A DNA stretch of 6,098 bases, from contig NZ_LATL02000201.1 in assembly GCF_000972705.2 (NCBI RefSeq), forward strand, positions 1-6,098, read 5' to 3'. The notes beneath the pieces are model-generated. The model searched no databases, was not told the DNA's origin, and saw only the letters and a program-made list of their open reading frames with translations. Position numbers and translations under genes: made by a program. Positions within the stretch are counted from its first letter, which is position 1. Each line of letters begins with the position of its first letter. The stretch is from Limnoraphis robusta CS-951 (GTDB lineage Bacteria > Cyanobacteriota > Cyanobacteriia > Cyanobacteriales > Microcoleaceae). Below, piece by piece: positions 1-6,077 of this stretch.

Positions 1-138
1 CCAACATACCAAGTTGCAGTCAAGAAATGTCTAGTCTGGTGATAGGTATTCGTATTGTACCAGAGACTCTGGCTCGCTTACATCCCCGCTCCACTTGCGG
101 GACAGGGTTTTACGCTCCAGCAATAAAAACGGGAACCT
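1..138. other. Region downstream of smc, no clear gene
   Basis: No intrinsic terminator for smc is visible here. A plus-strand frame is open from base 3 to the TAA at 147-149 (48 codons, entering from the left edge), which would converge with and slightly overlap the smc end. It shows no motif I can name. A CCAGAG/CTCTGG palindrome (60-72) and a CCCGC/GCGGG inverted repeat are present without U-tracts. Confidence 0.35.
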
Positions 139-3100
139 CTAGATCTTAATTCCTAACACCTGTGTGTAGGCTCCCCTGGCTTGAGTCACTCCAATTGTCC
201 GCTCTGATGCTTCCATCATGGGTCGGCGCAAACTCACAACAATAAACTGAGCTTGTTGTGCTTGTCTTTTAATCATTCTAGCTAATCGCTCCACATTTGC
301 CCCGTCTAAAAACATATCGACTTCATCAAAAGCATAAAACGGAGAGGGTCGATAACGCTGCAAGGAGAATATAAAACTCAGGGCAGTTAGGGACTTTTCC
401 CCCCCTGACATGGACGCCAACCGTTGGACGGGCTTTCCTTTGGGGTGGGCGATCAGGTTTAAACCGCTATTAAACGGATCTTCGGGATCATCTATTTGCA
501 GATAACCGTCGCCATCGGACAAGTCGGCGAAGATGCTTTGAAAATTCTCATTCACGGCATCAAAGGCTTCTTGAAAGGCCCGTTGTCGCAGGGTGGTGAA
601 GTTTTCAATCCTCAATAGGAGTTCTGTTCGTTCGCCTTCTAAGGTTGCTAATTTTTGGCTTAATTCTTCCAGGCGGGTTTGGGTGCGTTCATATTCTTCT
701 AAGGCTAACATATTGACGGGTTCTAAAGCTTCCATCTGTTTTTGCAGGGCTTTTAATTCTCGCTGTAAAGAAGCTAGATCCAAATTTTCAGGAATTTCGG
801 GTAACGGATCGCTAAGTTCGGCTTTTTGATTGGTTAATTGTTCTTGTTTGATCGCCAGTTGTTCCCGACGTCCTTGTTGGGTTTCTTGTAGTTTTTGAAT
901 TTGCCATTCTAACTGTTGTTTGGCGAGATATTGTTCTCTTAAACGAGTTTCAACTTGATCTCGCTGTTGTTTTTCTTCTCCTAAACGGGCTTCTACTTTG
1001 ACGACTGATCCTTGCGTTTGACCAATTTGTTCTTGTAGGATTGTAATCTGTTGTTTGATTTCTCGAATTTGATGATTTTGTAGATGTTGTTGGTGTTGAT
1101 AGTCTTCGATTTTTTGTTTTCCTTCTTCGATTTTTTCTTCGATGCGTTGCTGTTGGTTATCTAACTCGATTAACCGTTGTTGAACTTGCTGTAAGGCGGT
1201 TTCTTGGGCTTGTAAGTCGGTTTCTTGCGATCGCAATAGGGTTTGTAGCTGTTGCCATTCACTGTGGCTGTGGGCGGCTTCTAGCTGGGCTAAGGTTTCG
1301 CGATCGCGTTCTAATTGTTTCTCTTGAAACGGAATCTCTCTTTCTAAAATTTGTAGCCTTGCTTGGGCGGTATTCAGTTCTTTAATATTTTGATTCAGTT
1401 GAGTTTGTAAACTCTCTTGTTGGCTGGTTGAGTTTTTAATTTCTGACTCAATTTGACTCACTCTTTGTTGATTATCTCGCAAGGTTTGACGAGCTTCTAT
1501 TAACGCTTGAGAACGTTCTTTGACTGTGATTGTTGCATCAGAAATCGCCCGCATACACCGTTCTAAAATTCGTTCAATTTCATCTAAGCGTTGACGCAAA
1601 TTGGCGATCGCTTGACTTTCTGAAGTCGTTTCATCCAACGTTCCAAAATGCAGCGTAGAACGTGAACCTTGACTTCCCCCCGTCATCGCTCCACTGGGTT
1701 CTAACAATTCCCCATCCAATGTTACCATGCGATGCTGACCCAGATAACGACGGGCATTATTAAGATTATTAAACACCATTGTATTTCCGAAAACATAGGC
1801 GAAAATATTCTCATATTGGCGATCGCATTCAATCAAATTCACCGCCAAATCAATAAACCCTTCTAGCGATCGCATTGTCGATAAATTCCCCATCCCTGAA
1901 GTATTAGGGCGAATTTTATTCAACGGTAAAAAGGTAATTCTTCCCGCTTTTTGACGCTTTAAAAGTTCAATTCCCGCAGCAGCAACCCCATCATCTTCTA
2001 CCACTAAATTTCCTAAGCGTCCCCCTGCGGCTATTTCTAATGCGAGTTGATAGTCAGGTTCAACTCTCCCCAACTGACAAACTAACCCACAAACCCCAGG
2101 AAGCCCTGACTGGGCGATCACTTTTGTTGCATAACTTCCGGTGGCTTCTTGTTGGGCTTGTTGTTGGGCTTCGAGTTTATCAAGTTGACGTTGGGCTTCT
2201 CTTTGTTCTCGTAAAAGTCGCGTTTGAGTGTCTTGTTGCAGTTGCAATTCTTGTTCTGCTTGTGCAACAATTTGAGCTAACGTTTCCGTTTGCTGATCAG
2301 CATTTTCTCGCTGTTCTTGAGCTTGTTTTACTTCCGTTTGAGCCGTTTCTAATTGCTGTTGTGTAGAAACTAACGACTGTTGCTGCTCATTAATTTGACG
2401 TTGTAGTTGATTAACTCGTTCTGTGAGTTTAGCCTGTTCGGTGCGTTGAGGATTGAGCGTTTTTTGCAGGGTTTCTATCTGATGATGCAAATCAGTTTGT
2501 TGCTGCATCCAGGCTTCAGCTTGTTGGGCGACTTGACTCGCCGCTTGACGGGTTTGATTTAGACTTTGTTGAAGGTGATCTCGTTCAGTTGTCCGAACTT
2601 GTAAATTGTGCGTTTCAACTTGTCGCTGAGAAGCAATGGTTTCTAGAGTTTGTTGATAATTTTGTCGTTCTTCTTGGGTTTGTTGAATCTGACTTTGGGT
2701 GTTTTTAACGGCTGCTTCAGTTTCCCGTTGGCGTTGTTGAAATTGTCGATATTCAGCTTCTTGTTTTGCTAAGATAGTTTGTAAATCAATTAATTCTTGT
2801 TCACCCATTGCTTTAACACGGGCGTTTAACTGTTCCAGTTCAGTTGTCGTCTGTTGAATTTGGCTGGTTTGTTGGTTAAGATTTTCATTTAGTTCAGTTA
2901 AAGAGCGATCGCCTGCTTCAATTTGTTCTCGCAGTCGAAAGGTTTGTTTTTGCAACGTTTGATAATTTAAAACCGCTTCCCATTGGGTTTTTTCTTGAAA
3001 CTCATCTCGGAGTTTTTGATATTTTTCCGCTTTGACTCGATCTTTGTTGAGGCGATCGCGTTGGGCGATTAATTCTTGTTCTACAATACGACTGCGTTCT

Positions 3101-3792
3101 TCTCTTTCTTTAACCGTATCTAACTTCTCTTTAGCTAAGGAAATTTTACGATCAAATTGCGCCACTCCCGCCAACTCATCAATAATTTCTCGACGTTCAC
3201 GGGGTTTCATGGTAATAATACTGGTAACATCCCCTTGCAGTACGACGTTATAACCTTCCGGGTAGACTCGGAGATGATTGAGTTGTTCGTGGAGTTCGGT
3301 TTGAGTACAGGCTTCTCCGTTGATATAGTAGGTAGAAGTGTAAGTTCCTTGTTTCGTCACCCGCAGTTTCCGCGTAACAGTCCATTCCGGCGTTAAAGCA
3401 TGGGTTTTGGGGGGTTCATCGACTTGGGAACCGTTGGTTTCTTGAGGTTGATCGGTTTCTAAGTCTTCGAGTTCATCGTCTGCGTAGAACTTCCCATTAC
3501 GCTGCATGGCTGACCATAAATGGCTATCTTCAGAAAGATCAAAAGTCACGGTAACGCGCGTTTCAACGGTGGTTTTGCGGCTTTGGGTGTTATTAACTAA
3601 ATCCGGTAAACGTTCCGCCCGCATTCCTTTAGACGAAGACAGTCCTAACGCAAACAGTAACGCATCAAGGATATTTGACTTTCCCGAACCATTTGGCCCA
3701 GAAACCACTGTAAAACCGGGTAACAACGGTATCTCTGTCGTTCCCCCAAAAGATTTGAAATTCGTGAGTTCTACGCGCTTGATGTGAACCAT
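139..3792 (-). CDS. smc: Chromosome segregation protein SMC (condensin ATPase), full length
   Basis: SMC is the ATPase of bacterial condensin. Its dimer, with ScpA/ScpB kleisin partners, loops and compacts nucleoid DNA. The 1217-residue product has the complete SMC layout. The N-terminal head has Walker A GPNGSGKS (residues 32-39), R-loop Arg58 and the QGDVTSIITMKP/DELAGVAQFD block (about 180-205). A long Gln/Glu-rich coiled coil follows (about 205-540), then a hinge with several Gly motifs, including LDGELLEPSGAMTGG (about 545-705), a second coil (about 710-1050) and the C-terminal head. That head has signature SMSGGEKS (1127-1134), Walker B FYAFDEVD (Asp1156, Glu1157) and the D-loop. An acidic, low-complexity insertion (about 96-135) lies in the N-terminal head. 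The H-loop reads VVSLRRP, without the His found in Bacillus-type SMC; archaeal and eukaryotic SMCs have a similar form. I chose ATG at 3792 because MVHIKRVELTNFKSF is the canonical SMC beginning; the frame extends to 3897 but that part is non-homologous. No clear Shine-Dalgarno or promoter is visible. Stop is TAG. Confidence 0.97.
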   Translation of the reverse strand: MVHIKRVELTNFKSFGGTTEIPLLPGFTVVSGPNGSGKSNILDALLFALGLSSSKGMRAERLPDLVNNTQSRKTTVETRVTVTFDLSEDSHLWSAMQRNGKFYADDELEDLETDQPQETNGSQVDEPPKTHALTPEWTVTRKLRVTKQGTYTSTYYINGEACTQTELHEQLNHLRVYPEGYNVVLQGDVTSIITMKPRERREIIDELAGVAQFDRKISLAKEKLDTVKEREERSRIVEQELIAQRDRLNKDRVKAEKYQKLRDEFQEKTQWEAVLNYQTLQKQTFRLREQIEAGDRSLTELNENLNQQTSQIQQTTTELEQLNARVKAMGEQELIDLQTILAKQEAEYRQFQQRQRETEAAVKNTQSQIQQTQEERQNYQQTLETIASQRQVETHNLQVRTTERDHLQQSLNQTRQAASQVAQQAEAWMQQQTDLHHQIETLQKTLNPQRTEQAKLTERVNQLQRQINEQQQSLVSTQQQLETAQTEVKQAQEQRENADQQTETLAQIVAQAEQELQLQQDTQTRLLREQREAQRQLDKLEAQQQAQQEATGSYATKVIAQSGLPGVCGLVCQLGRVEPDYQLALEIAAGGRLGNLVVEDDGVAAAGIELLKRQKAGRITFLPLNKIRPNTSGMGNLSTMRSLEGFIDLAVNLIECDRQYENIFAYVFGNTMVFNNLNNARRYLGQHRMVTLDGELLEPSGAMTGGSQGSRSTLHFGTLDETTSESQAIANLRQRLDEIERILERCMRAISDATITVKERSQALIEARQTLRDNQQRVSQIESEIKNSTSQQESLQTQLNQNIKELNTAQARLQILEREIPFQEKQLERDRETLAQLEAAHSHSEWQQLQTLLRSQETDLQAQETALQQVQQRLIELDNQQQRIEEKIEEGKQKIEDYQHQQHLQNHQIREIKQQITILQEQIGQTQGSVVKVEARLGEEKQQRDQVETRLREQYLAKQQLEWQIQKLQETQQGRREQLAIKQEQLTNQKAELSDPLPEIPENLDLASLQRELKALQKQMEALEPVNMLALEEYERTQTRLEELSQKLATLEGERTELLLRIENFTTLRQRAFQEAFDAVNENFQSIFADLSDGDGYLQIDDPEDPFNSGLNLIAHPKGKPVQRLASMSGGEKSLTALSFIFSLQRYRPSPFYAFDEVDMFLDGANVERLARMIKRQAQQAQFIVVSLRRPMMEASERTIGVTQARGAYTQVLGIKI

Positions 3793-3866
3793 GTACGCTT
3801 TGGAACTGTATCTGTGCCTAACTTTGTGTTTATCTTCAACAGGGTAGCACAGTCGCCGTCCAATTC

Positions 3867-3874
3867 GCGATCGC
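3867..3874. repeat. HIP1 palindrome GCGATCGC in the smc upstream region
   Basis: HIP1 is a highly iterated palindrome of many cyanobacterial genomes. Besides this intergenic copy, perfect copies lie inside smc at 1227-1234, 1300-1307, 1604-1611, 1819-1826, 1866-1873, 2905-2912 and 3052-3059. None is seen between 4018 and 6098, although that third of the window is more AT-rich. Confidence 0.9.
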
Positions 3875-3886
3875 ACAGAGCAGAAA

Positions 3887-3910
3887 CACGAAGACACGAA
3901 GACACTAAGA
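3887..3910. repeat. Three 8-bp direct repeats (CACGAAGA, CACGAAGA, CACTAAGA)
   Basis: The plus strand carries two perfect and one single-mismatch copy of CACGAAGA with an exact 8-bp period, about 95 bp upstream of the smc start. Similar CACGAAGA strings are, as I recall, scattered in cyanobacterial intergenic regions. No function is evident. They lie in the smc leader downstream of the preceding terminator. Confidence 0.7.
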
Positions 3911-3925
3911 TTGACTTCTGTTATG

Positions 3926-3956
3926 AAAAAAATCCCCCAGCAAAAGCTGAGGGATT
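3926..3956 (-). terminator. Rho-independent terminator of the duplicated locus (module copy 1)
   Basis: On the minus strand an 11-bp stem (AATCCCTCAGC / GCTGGGGGATT, one U-G wobble) with a UUUU loop is followed by a U-tract. It lies about 60 nt after the unit B stop codon and before smc, so it should end the repeat-protein transcript and insulate smc. It is not oriented to act on the plus strand. Confidence 0.88.
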
Positions 3957-4013
3957 ATTGATCAGGGTGCATCTACTGAGTTCTGTTTCTGTGGAGGTTG
4001 AGGGGAGTCCGGA
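3926..4013 (-). other. 3'-UTR copy (copy 1) of the TCCGGA/AGTAGATGCACCC terminator module
   Basis: Starting 5 nt after the unit B stop, the minus strand reads TCCGGA (4008-4013), 30 variable nt, AGTAGATGCACCCTGATC (3960-3977) and the terminator stem. The same order and nearly the same length (88 nt here) recur in two copies on the right side of the window that follow no visible gene. The 18-nt block therefore is not just part of a terminator hairpin. It could be a 3'-UTR regulatory element, an sRNA seed region released from the mRNA tail, or a repeated mobile-like unit. I do not know a named family matching it. Confidence 0.6.
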
Positions 4014-4017
4014 AGGT

Positions 4018-4482
4018 TTAGAATATTCCTTGGGAAAAGGTGCCATCGGGAACGAAGATAATTTCACGGTTTGCCATTTCTGTTTGTAAGTCTGCGGGAA
4101 TTGCTGTTCCTTCTTCGATAAGAAAGACTTGTTTTCCTGGTAATACACTATCTATTTCAGTAGGTTGTTCCGTGAGAGAAAGTTGATAAGCGATTTGTTC
4201 TTGTACGTCTGATAACGCCCCTTGTAAGTCTTCGGGTTGCAAACGTTCAAGTCCTTCTCCTTCAAATCCTAATTCAGATAAAGACCGTCCATATTCTAAA
4301 TATTGAATGCCTTGCATGAGTATGGCTTCGCTTTCTCTTAAGCCTGTTAAATTATCAACTTCAGATGTAGTATTTTCATCAACAACGGTTTCGGTATAAT
4401 TGGGTGAATCTCCGAGGGTTAAACCGGATGAAAAGTCGATAGAAGGTAACAGTTGGAGAGGATCGTTGATCATCTCTCCCAA
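4018..4482 (-). CDS. Hypothetical acidic protein, unit B of the duplicated locus (probably the cut-off second half)
   Basis: The coordinates give the first in-frame ATG (4482), which would yield 154 residues. The same frame is open without interruption from 4623, directly after the TAA of the upstream unit, so the unit really spans 201 codons (4018-4623). The ATG at 4482 is unconvincing as a start: it is the internal Met of LGEMINDPLQLL, present in both units. Using it would remove NGDLLIGDSISEGYT, which is conserved between them. The preceding GGGAGAG abuts the ATG with no spacing. The unit ends EMANREIIFVPDGTFSQGIF. That tail matches the linker after the first unit (ETIIVPDGTFGERND), so the protein stops just as a third repeat would begin. 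Function is unknown. Without readthrough or internal initiation this half may not be translated, and a pseudogene fragment is a fair alternative. Confidence 0.5.
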   Translation of the reverse strand: MGEMINDPLQLLPSIDFSSGLTLGDSPNYTETVVDENTTSEVDNLTGLRESEAILMQGIQYLEYGRSLSELGFEGEGLERLQPEDLQGALSDVQEQIAYQLSLTEQPTEIDSVLPGKQVFLIEEGTAIPADLQTEMANREIIFVPDGTFSQGIF

Positions 4483-4773
4483 GCCGATTAAAGTGGTATA
4501 TCCTTCTGAGATAGAGTCACCTATTAATAAGTCTCCATTTCGTTCGGCGAATTCAAGAACGAAGTTATCGTTTCGTTCTCCAAAAGTGCCATCAGGAACA
4601 ATAATCGTTTCATTTCCTACGATTTATGCTTCGAGTTCTTCGGAAATCAGGGTTCCTTCTTCGATGATAAAGATTTGTTTTCCAATGGGTAAATTATCGG
4701 TTTCGGTGGGTTGTTCCGTGAGAGAAAGTTGATAAGCGATTTGTTCTTGTACGTCTGATAACGCCCCTTGTAA
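4163..4773 (-). repeat. Tandem coding duplication, 546-bp period, with a 65-bp identical core
   Basis: Two in-frame 182-codon units lie head to tail. The stretch 4163-4227 is identical to 4709-4773 base for base. It encodes the region around LQGALSDVQEQIAYQLSLTEQP, and the identity includes third codon positions. Flanking parts of the units differ at many positions in both DNA and protein. Such a patch suggests either recent duplication with unequal constraint or gene conversion between the units. Confidence 0.85.
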
Positions 4774-5169
4774 ATCTTCGGGTTGCAAACTTTCGAGTCC
4801 TTCTCCTTCAAATCCTAACTCGGATAAAGAGCGTCCAGTTTGAAGATATTCAATCCCTTGCAGGAGTTGGGCTTCACTCTCTCTTAAACTTGTTAAAATA
4901 TCAACTTCAGAGGTTGCATTTTCATCAACAACGGTTTCGGTATAATTGGGTGAATGTCCGAAGGTTAAATCTGGTGAAAAAACGAAAGAAGGTAAAAGTT
5001 GCAAAGGATCGTTGATCATCTCTCCCAATCCTTCTAAAACTGTGTATCCTTCTGAAAATGAGTCACCAATTAATAAGTCTCCATTGTATTCTTTGAGTTC
5101 AAGAATGTAAGGAATAGCGGATGTACCTAGACGATAATCATTGAAAGAAGTTCCCACAATGTAAGCCAT
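4624..5169 (-). CDS. Hypothetical acidic protein, unit A of a tandem-duplicated locus (ends at an in-frame TAA)
   Basis: I do not recognise this family. The 181-residue product begins MAYIVGTSFNDYRLGTS, which loosely resembles the first turn of the RTX-like 'IVGTSGNDxLxGT' repeats of cyanobacterial secreted proteins; this is only a resemblance. No signal peptide or membrane segment is visible. The protein is acidic. Notable stretches are NGDLLIGDSFSEGYT (about 29-43), SPNYTETVVDEN (about 72-83) and a probably helical region around GRSLSELGFEGEGL to QEQIAYQLSL (about 107-145). The start is well supported: AAGAGGT (5174-5180) lies 4 nt before the ATG. From residue 29 to 181 it aligns without gaps to the downstream unit at about 80% identity (31 differences in 153, counted by eye). 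The TAA at 4624-4626 falls where the downstream unit has GAA (4078-4080), and the frame stays open after it, so this is probably the N-terminal half of a once longer protein. Confidence 0.75.
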   Translation of the reverse strand: MAYIVGTSFNDYRLGTSAIPYILELKEYNGDLLIGDSFSEGYTVLEGLGEMINDPLQLLPSFVFSPDLTFGHSPNYTETVVDENATSEVDILTSLRESEAQLLQGIEYLQTGRSLSELGFEGEGLESLQPEDLQGALSDVQEQIAYQLSLTEQPTETDNLPIGKQIFIIEEGTLISEELEA

Positions 5170-5529
5170 ATTTACCTCTTCAGGAATTAGATCACTGATT
5201 TTGTTTGAATCCTAACCATCATGTTACTAACAAATTCGCTGGGAAATCTGAACATAAGATATTATCATGCTAAATTTTATGGGTTTTTAATGGCAAAATA
5301 GCACAGAATATTGATAAAAGTTGATTTTTTTTCAATATATGTTTATGAATCAATAAAAATTGAATTATATAAACTTATCTATGGGCTGACAAATAAAGAC
5401 AAATTGAATGATATTGACTGATGACTTCAATCAGAAAATGTAGGGCTGATAACCTAATCATCAATATTCAGCCTCTATTCTCAGAGTGCTTTAAAGTAGG
5501 GTTAAGGTTGTAGCGATGAGTCGAGGTAT
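5170..5529 (-). other. AT-rich leader/intergenic region upstream of the duplicated locus
   Basis: These 360 bp contain no convincing gene on either strand. The region is strongly AT-rich, especially 5260-5380. On the minus strand a GATAAT hexamer (about 5263-5268) could be a -10 element, but no good -35 box lies at the right distance, so I do not call a promoter. A GGCTGA (5444-5449) / TCAGCC (5468-5473) inverted repeat with an 18-nt loop is the only other structure seen and may be chance. An 11-codon minus-strand frame just before the ribosome binding site (5188-5223) is not supported as a peptide gene. Confidence 0.5.
5174..5180 (-). promoter_or_regulatory. Ribosome binding site of the duplicated-locus gene
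   Basis: The minus strand reads AAGAGGTAAATATG, placing an AGAGGT Shine-Dalgarno element 4 nt before the ATG at 5169. It fixes the start of unit A. Neither smc nor unit B has a comparable, properly spaced site. Confidence 0.6.
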
Positions 5530-5555
5530 AAAAAACCCCTAACCGAAGCTAGGGG
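5530..5555 (-). terminator. Rho-independent terminator with UUCG tetraloop (copy 2)
   Basis: The minus strand gives an 8-bp stem CCCCTAGC / GTTAGGGG (one G-U wobble) closed by a C(UUCG)G tetraloop, followed by six Us (5530-5535). This is a strong intrinsic terminator. No ORF lies directly upstream. Confidence 0.85.
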
Positions 5556-5616
5556 ATAACCATCAGGGTGCATCTACTCATCTATTTACTTCTGATATTG
5601 TTGGATAGGTTCCGGA
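5530..5616 (-). ncRNA. Putative small RNA / terminator module, copy 2
   Basis: This 87-nt minus-strand unit follows no visible gene. In sense order it holds TCCGGA (5611-5616), 32 variable nt, AGTAGATGCACCCTGAT (5562-5578) and a Rho-independent terminator. Fixed order and length, a conserved probably unpaired block beside the terminator, and absence of an ORF are the architecture of several bacterial sRNAs. Sequence upstream of TCCGGA keeps only 22 bp before the 70-bp tandem repeat begins, so no promoter can be seen and this copy may be silent. The family is not recognised; a remnant 3' UTR of a lost gene is an alternative. Confidence 0.35.
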
Positions 5617-5638
5617 TATTTGATTAAATTTCAGTTGA

Positions 5639-5907
5639 GGCGGGTTTATAGAGATTATTTGTGAGAGACATACATTTTTGTAGAACCCGCCCCTACATCA
5701 TTGTTAAGGGCGGGTTTATAGAGATTATTTGTGAGAGACATACATTTTTGTAGAACCCGCCCCTACATCATTGTTAAGGGCGGGTTTATAGAAATTATTT
5801 GTGAGAGACATACATTTTTGTAGAACCCGCCCCTACATCATTGTTAAGGGCGGGGTTATAGAGATTATTTGTGAGAGACATACATTTTTGTAGAACCCGC
5901 CCCTACA
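5639..5907. repeat. Four tandem copies of a 70-bp repeat with inverted GGGCGGGTT/AACCCGCCC ends
   Basis: Units share the anchor CGGGTTTATA at 5641, 5711 and 5781 and its variant at 5851, an exact 70-bp period. Only two internal substitutions were noticed: A at 5793 in unit 3 and G at 5855 in unit 4. Each unit is bounded by a 9-bp inverted repeat, GGGCGGGTT and AACCCGCCC, separated by about 40 bp, and units are joined by CCTACATCATTGTTAAG-like linkers. The last unit stops at CCCCTACA, next to the terminator at 5910. Near identity points to recent expansion. There are no variable spacers, so it is not a CRISPR array. Related GC-end palindromic repeats are, as I recall, dispersed in filamentous cyanobacteria. 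Confidence 0.95.
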
Positions 5908-5909
5908 GT

Positions 5910-5936
5910 AAAAAAACCCTCAGACTAAGCTGAGGG
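5910..5936 (-). terminator. Rho-independent terminator (copy 3)
   Basis: The minus strand shows a 7-bp stem CCCTCAG / CTGAGGG with loop CTTAGT, followed by seven Us (5910-5916). It ends any transcript from copy 3 just before the 70-bp repeats. Confidence 0.82.
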
Positions 5937-5999
5937 CTAATTGATCGGGGTGCATCTACTCCTGTTCTGTTTTTCGGTTAATATCAAGAGGTTTCCGGA
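5910..5999 (-). ncRNA. Putative small RNA / terminator module, copy 3
   Basis: This 90-nt minus-strand unit is bounded upstream by the terminator at 6078 and contains no gene. It has TCCGGA (5994-5999), 33 variable nt, AGTAGATGCACCCCGATC (5943-5960, one base unlike the other copies) and a terminator. Of the copies it is the best candidate for an independent transcript, since about 78 bp of non-module DNA remain upstream for a promoter. The CTCTTG and CAGGAG segments before the block could pair and hide the AGGAG. No known sRNA family is recognised. Confidence 0.4.
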
Positions 6000-6025
6000 T
6001 GATTTGCAGAATGTTTTACGGTATC

Positions 6026-6055
6026 AAGTTAAGTTGATTGTGACAAAATTGTGAA
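6026..6055 (-). promoter_or_regulatory. Three octamers at an exact 11-bp period upstream of module copy 3 (possible operator)
   Basis: In minus-strand order the octamers are TTCACAAT (6048-6055), GTCACAAT (6037-6044) and CTTAACTT (6026-6033). The first two differ by one base, and the third fits the cyanobacterial Pho-box repeat pattern YTTAAMYW. An 11-bp period places them on one face of the helix, as expected for a direct-repeat regulator. The first two match the Pho-box pattern poorly, and no clear -10 box follows, so this is tentative. Confidence 0.25.
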
Positions 6056-6077
6056 AGTTTGATGTCAAATTTAGAAC

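Larger units (their letters stand above)
4018..5169 (-). pseudogene. Whole two-unit locus: one 383-codon frame interrupted by a single TAA at codon 182
   Basis: Read from the ATG at 5169, the frame runs to the TAA at 4018-4020 with only one interruption, the TAA at 4624-4626. There is no frameshift: the distance from 4626 to 4482 is 144 bp, a multiple of three. Unit B carries GAA (Glu) at the homologous position (4078-4080, 546 bp away), so one G-to-T change would explain the split. Sequence after the stop remains protein-like and keeps high similarity to unit A, so the interruption looks young or the second half is still under selection. Alternatives are readthrough of the stop, a two-cistron arrangement or a sequencing error. 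Confidence 0.55.

Noticed and set aside
60..105. smc transcription terminator in the CCAGAG/CTCTGG or CCCGC/GCGGG inverted repeats
   Set aside because: Neither is followed by a U-tract on the minus strand, and the first has almost no loop.
3..149. Partial plus-strand gene entering from the left edge
   Set aside because: 48 open codons are too few and show no family motif; possible as a convergent gene end but not supported.
593..3787. Plus-strand open frames opposite smc (593-829, 2040-2366, 3032-3253, 3157-3396, 3506-3787)
   Set aside because: They are antisense shadows of the smc coding sequence with low-complexity products and no domain or ribosome binding site.
3793..3897. N-terminal extension of smc to an upstream ATG at 3897
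   Set aside because: The 35 extra residues are non-homologous to SMC and run through a HIP1 site and the 8-bp repeat; the canonical SMC start MVHIKRVELTNFKSF begins at 3792.
3784..4148. Open frames at 3784-4089 (plus) and 3921-4148 (minus)
   Set aside because: They cross the terminator hairpin and the intergenic region, overlap unit B in other frames and lack recognisable protein features.
4400..4732. Plus-strand open frame opposite the duplicated locus
   Set aside because: Antisense shadow of the two-unit gene; the minus strand has the conserved repeat and the ribosome binding site.
5530..5616. Known cyanobacterial RNAs (Yfr1, Yfr2, glutamine riboswitch)
   Set aside because: The Yfr1 ACUCCUCACAC block, the Yfr2 GGAAACA loop and the glnA-RNA consensus as I remember them are not present in the module.
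5639..5907. CRISPR array
   Set aside because: The 70-bp units are identical throughout with no unique spacers and no cas genes nearby; it is a plain tandem repeat.
6037..6053. CRP-type operator from TTGTGA sequences
   Set aside because: The two ATTGTGA elements are direct repeats, not the TGTGA-N6-TCACA palindrome that CRP-type proteins need.
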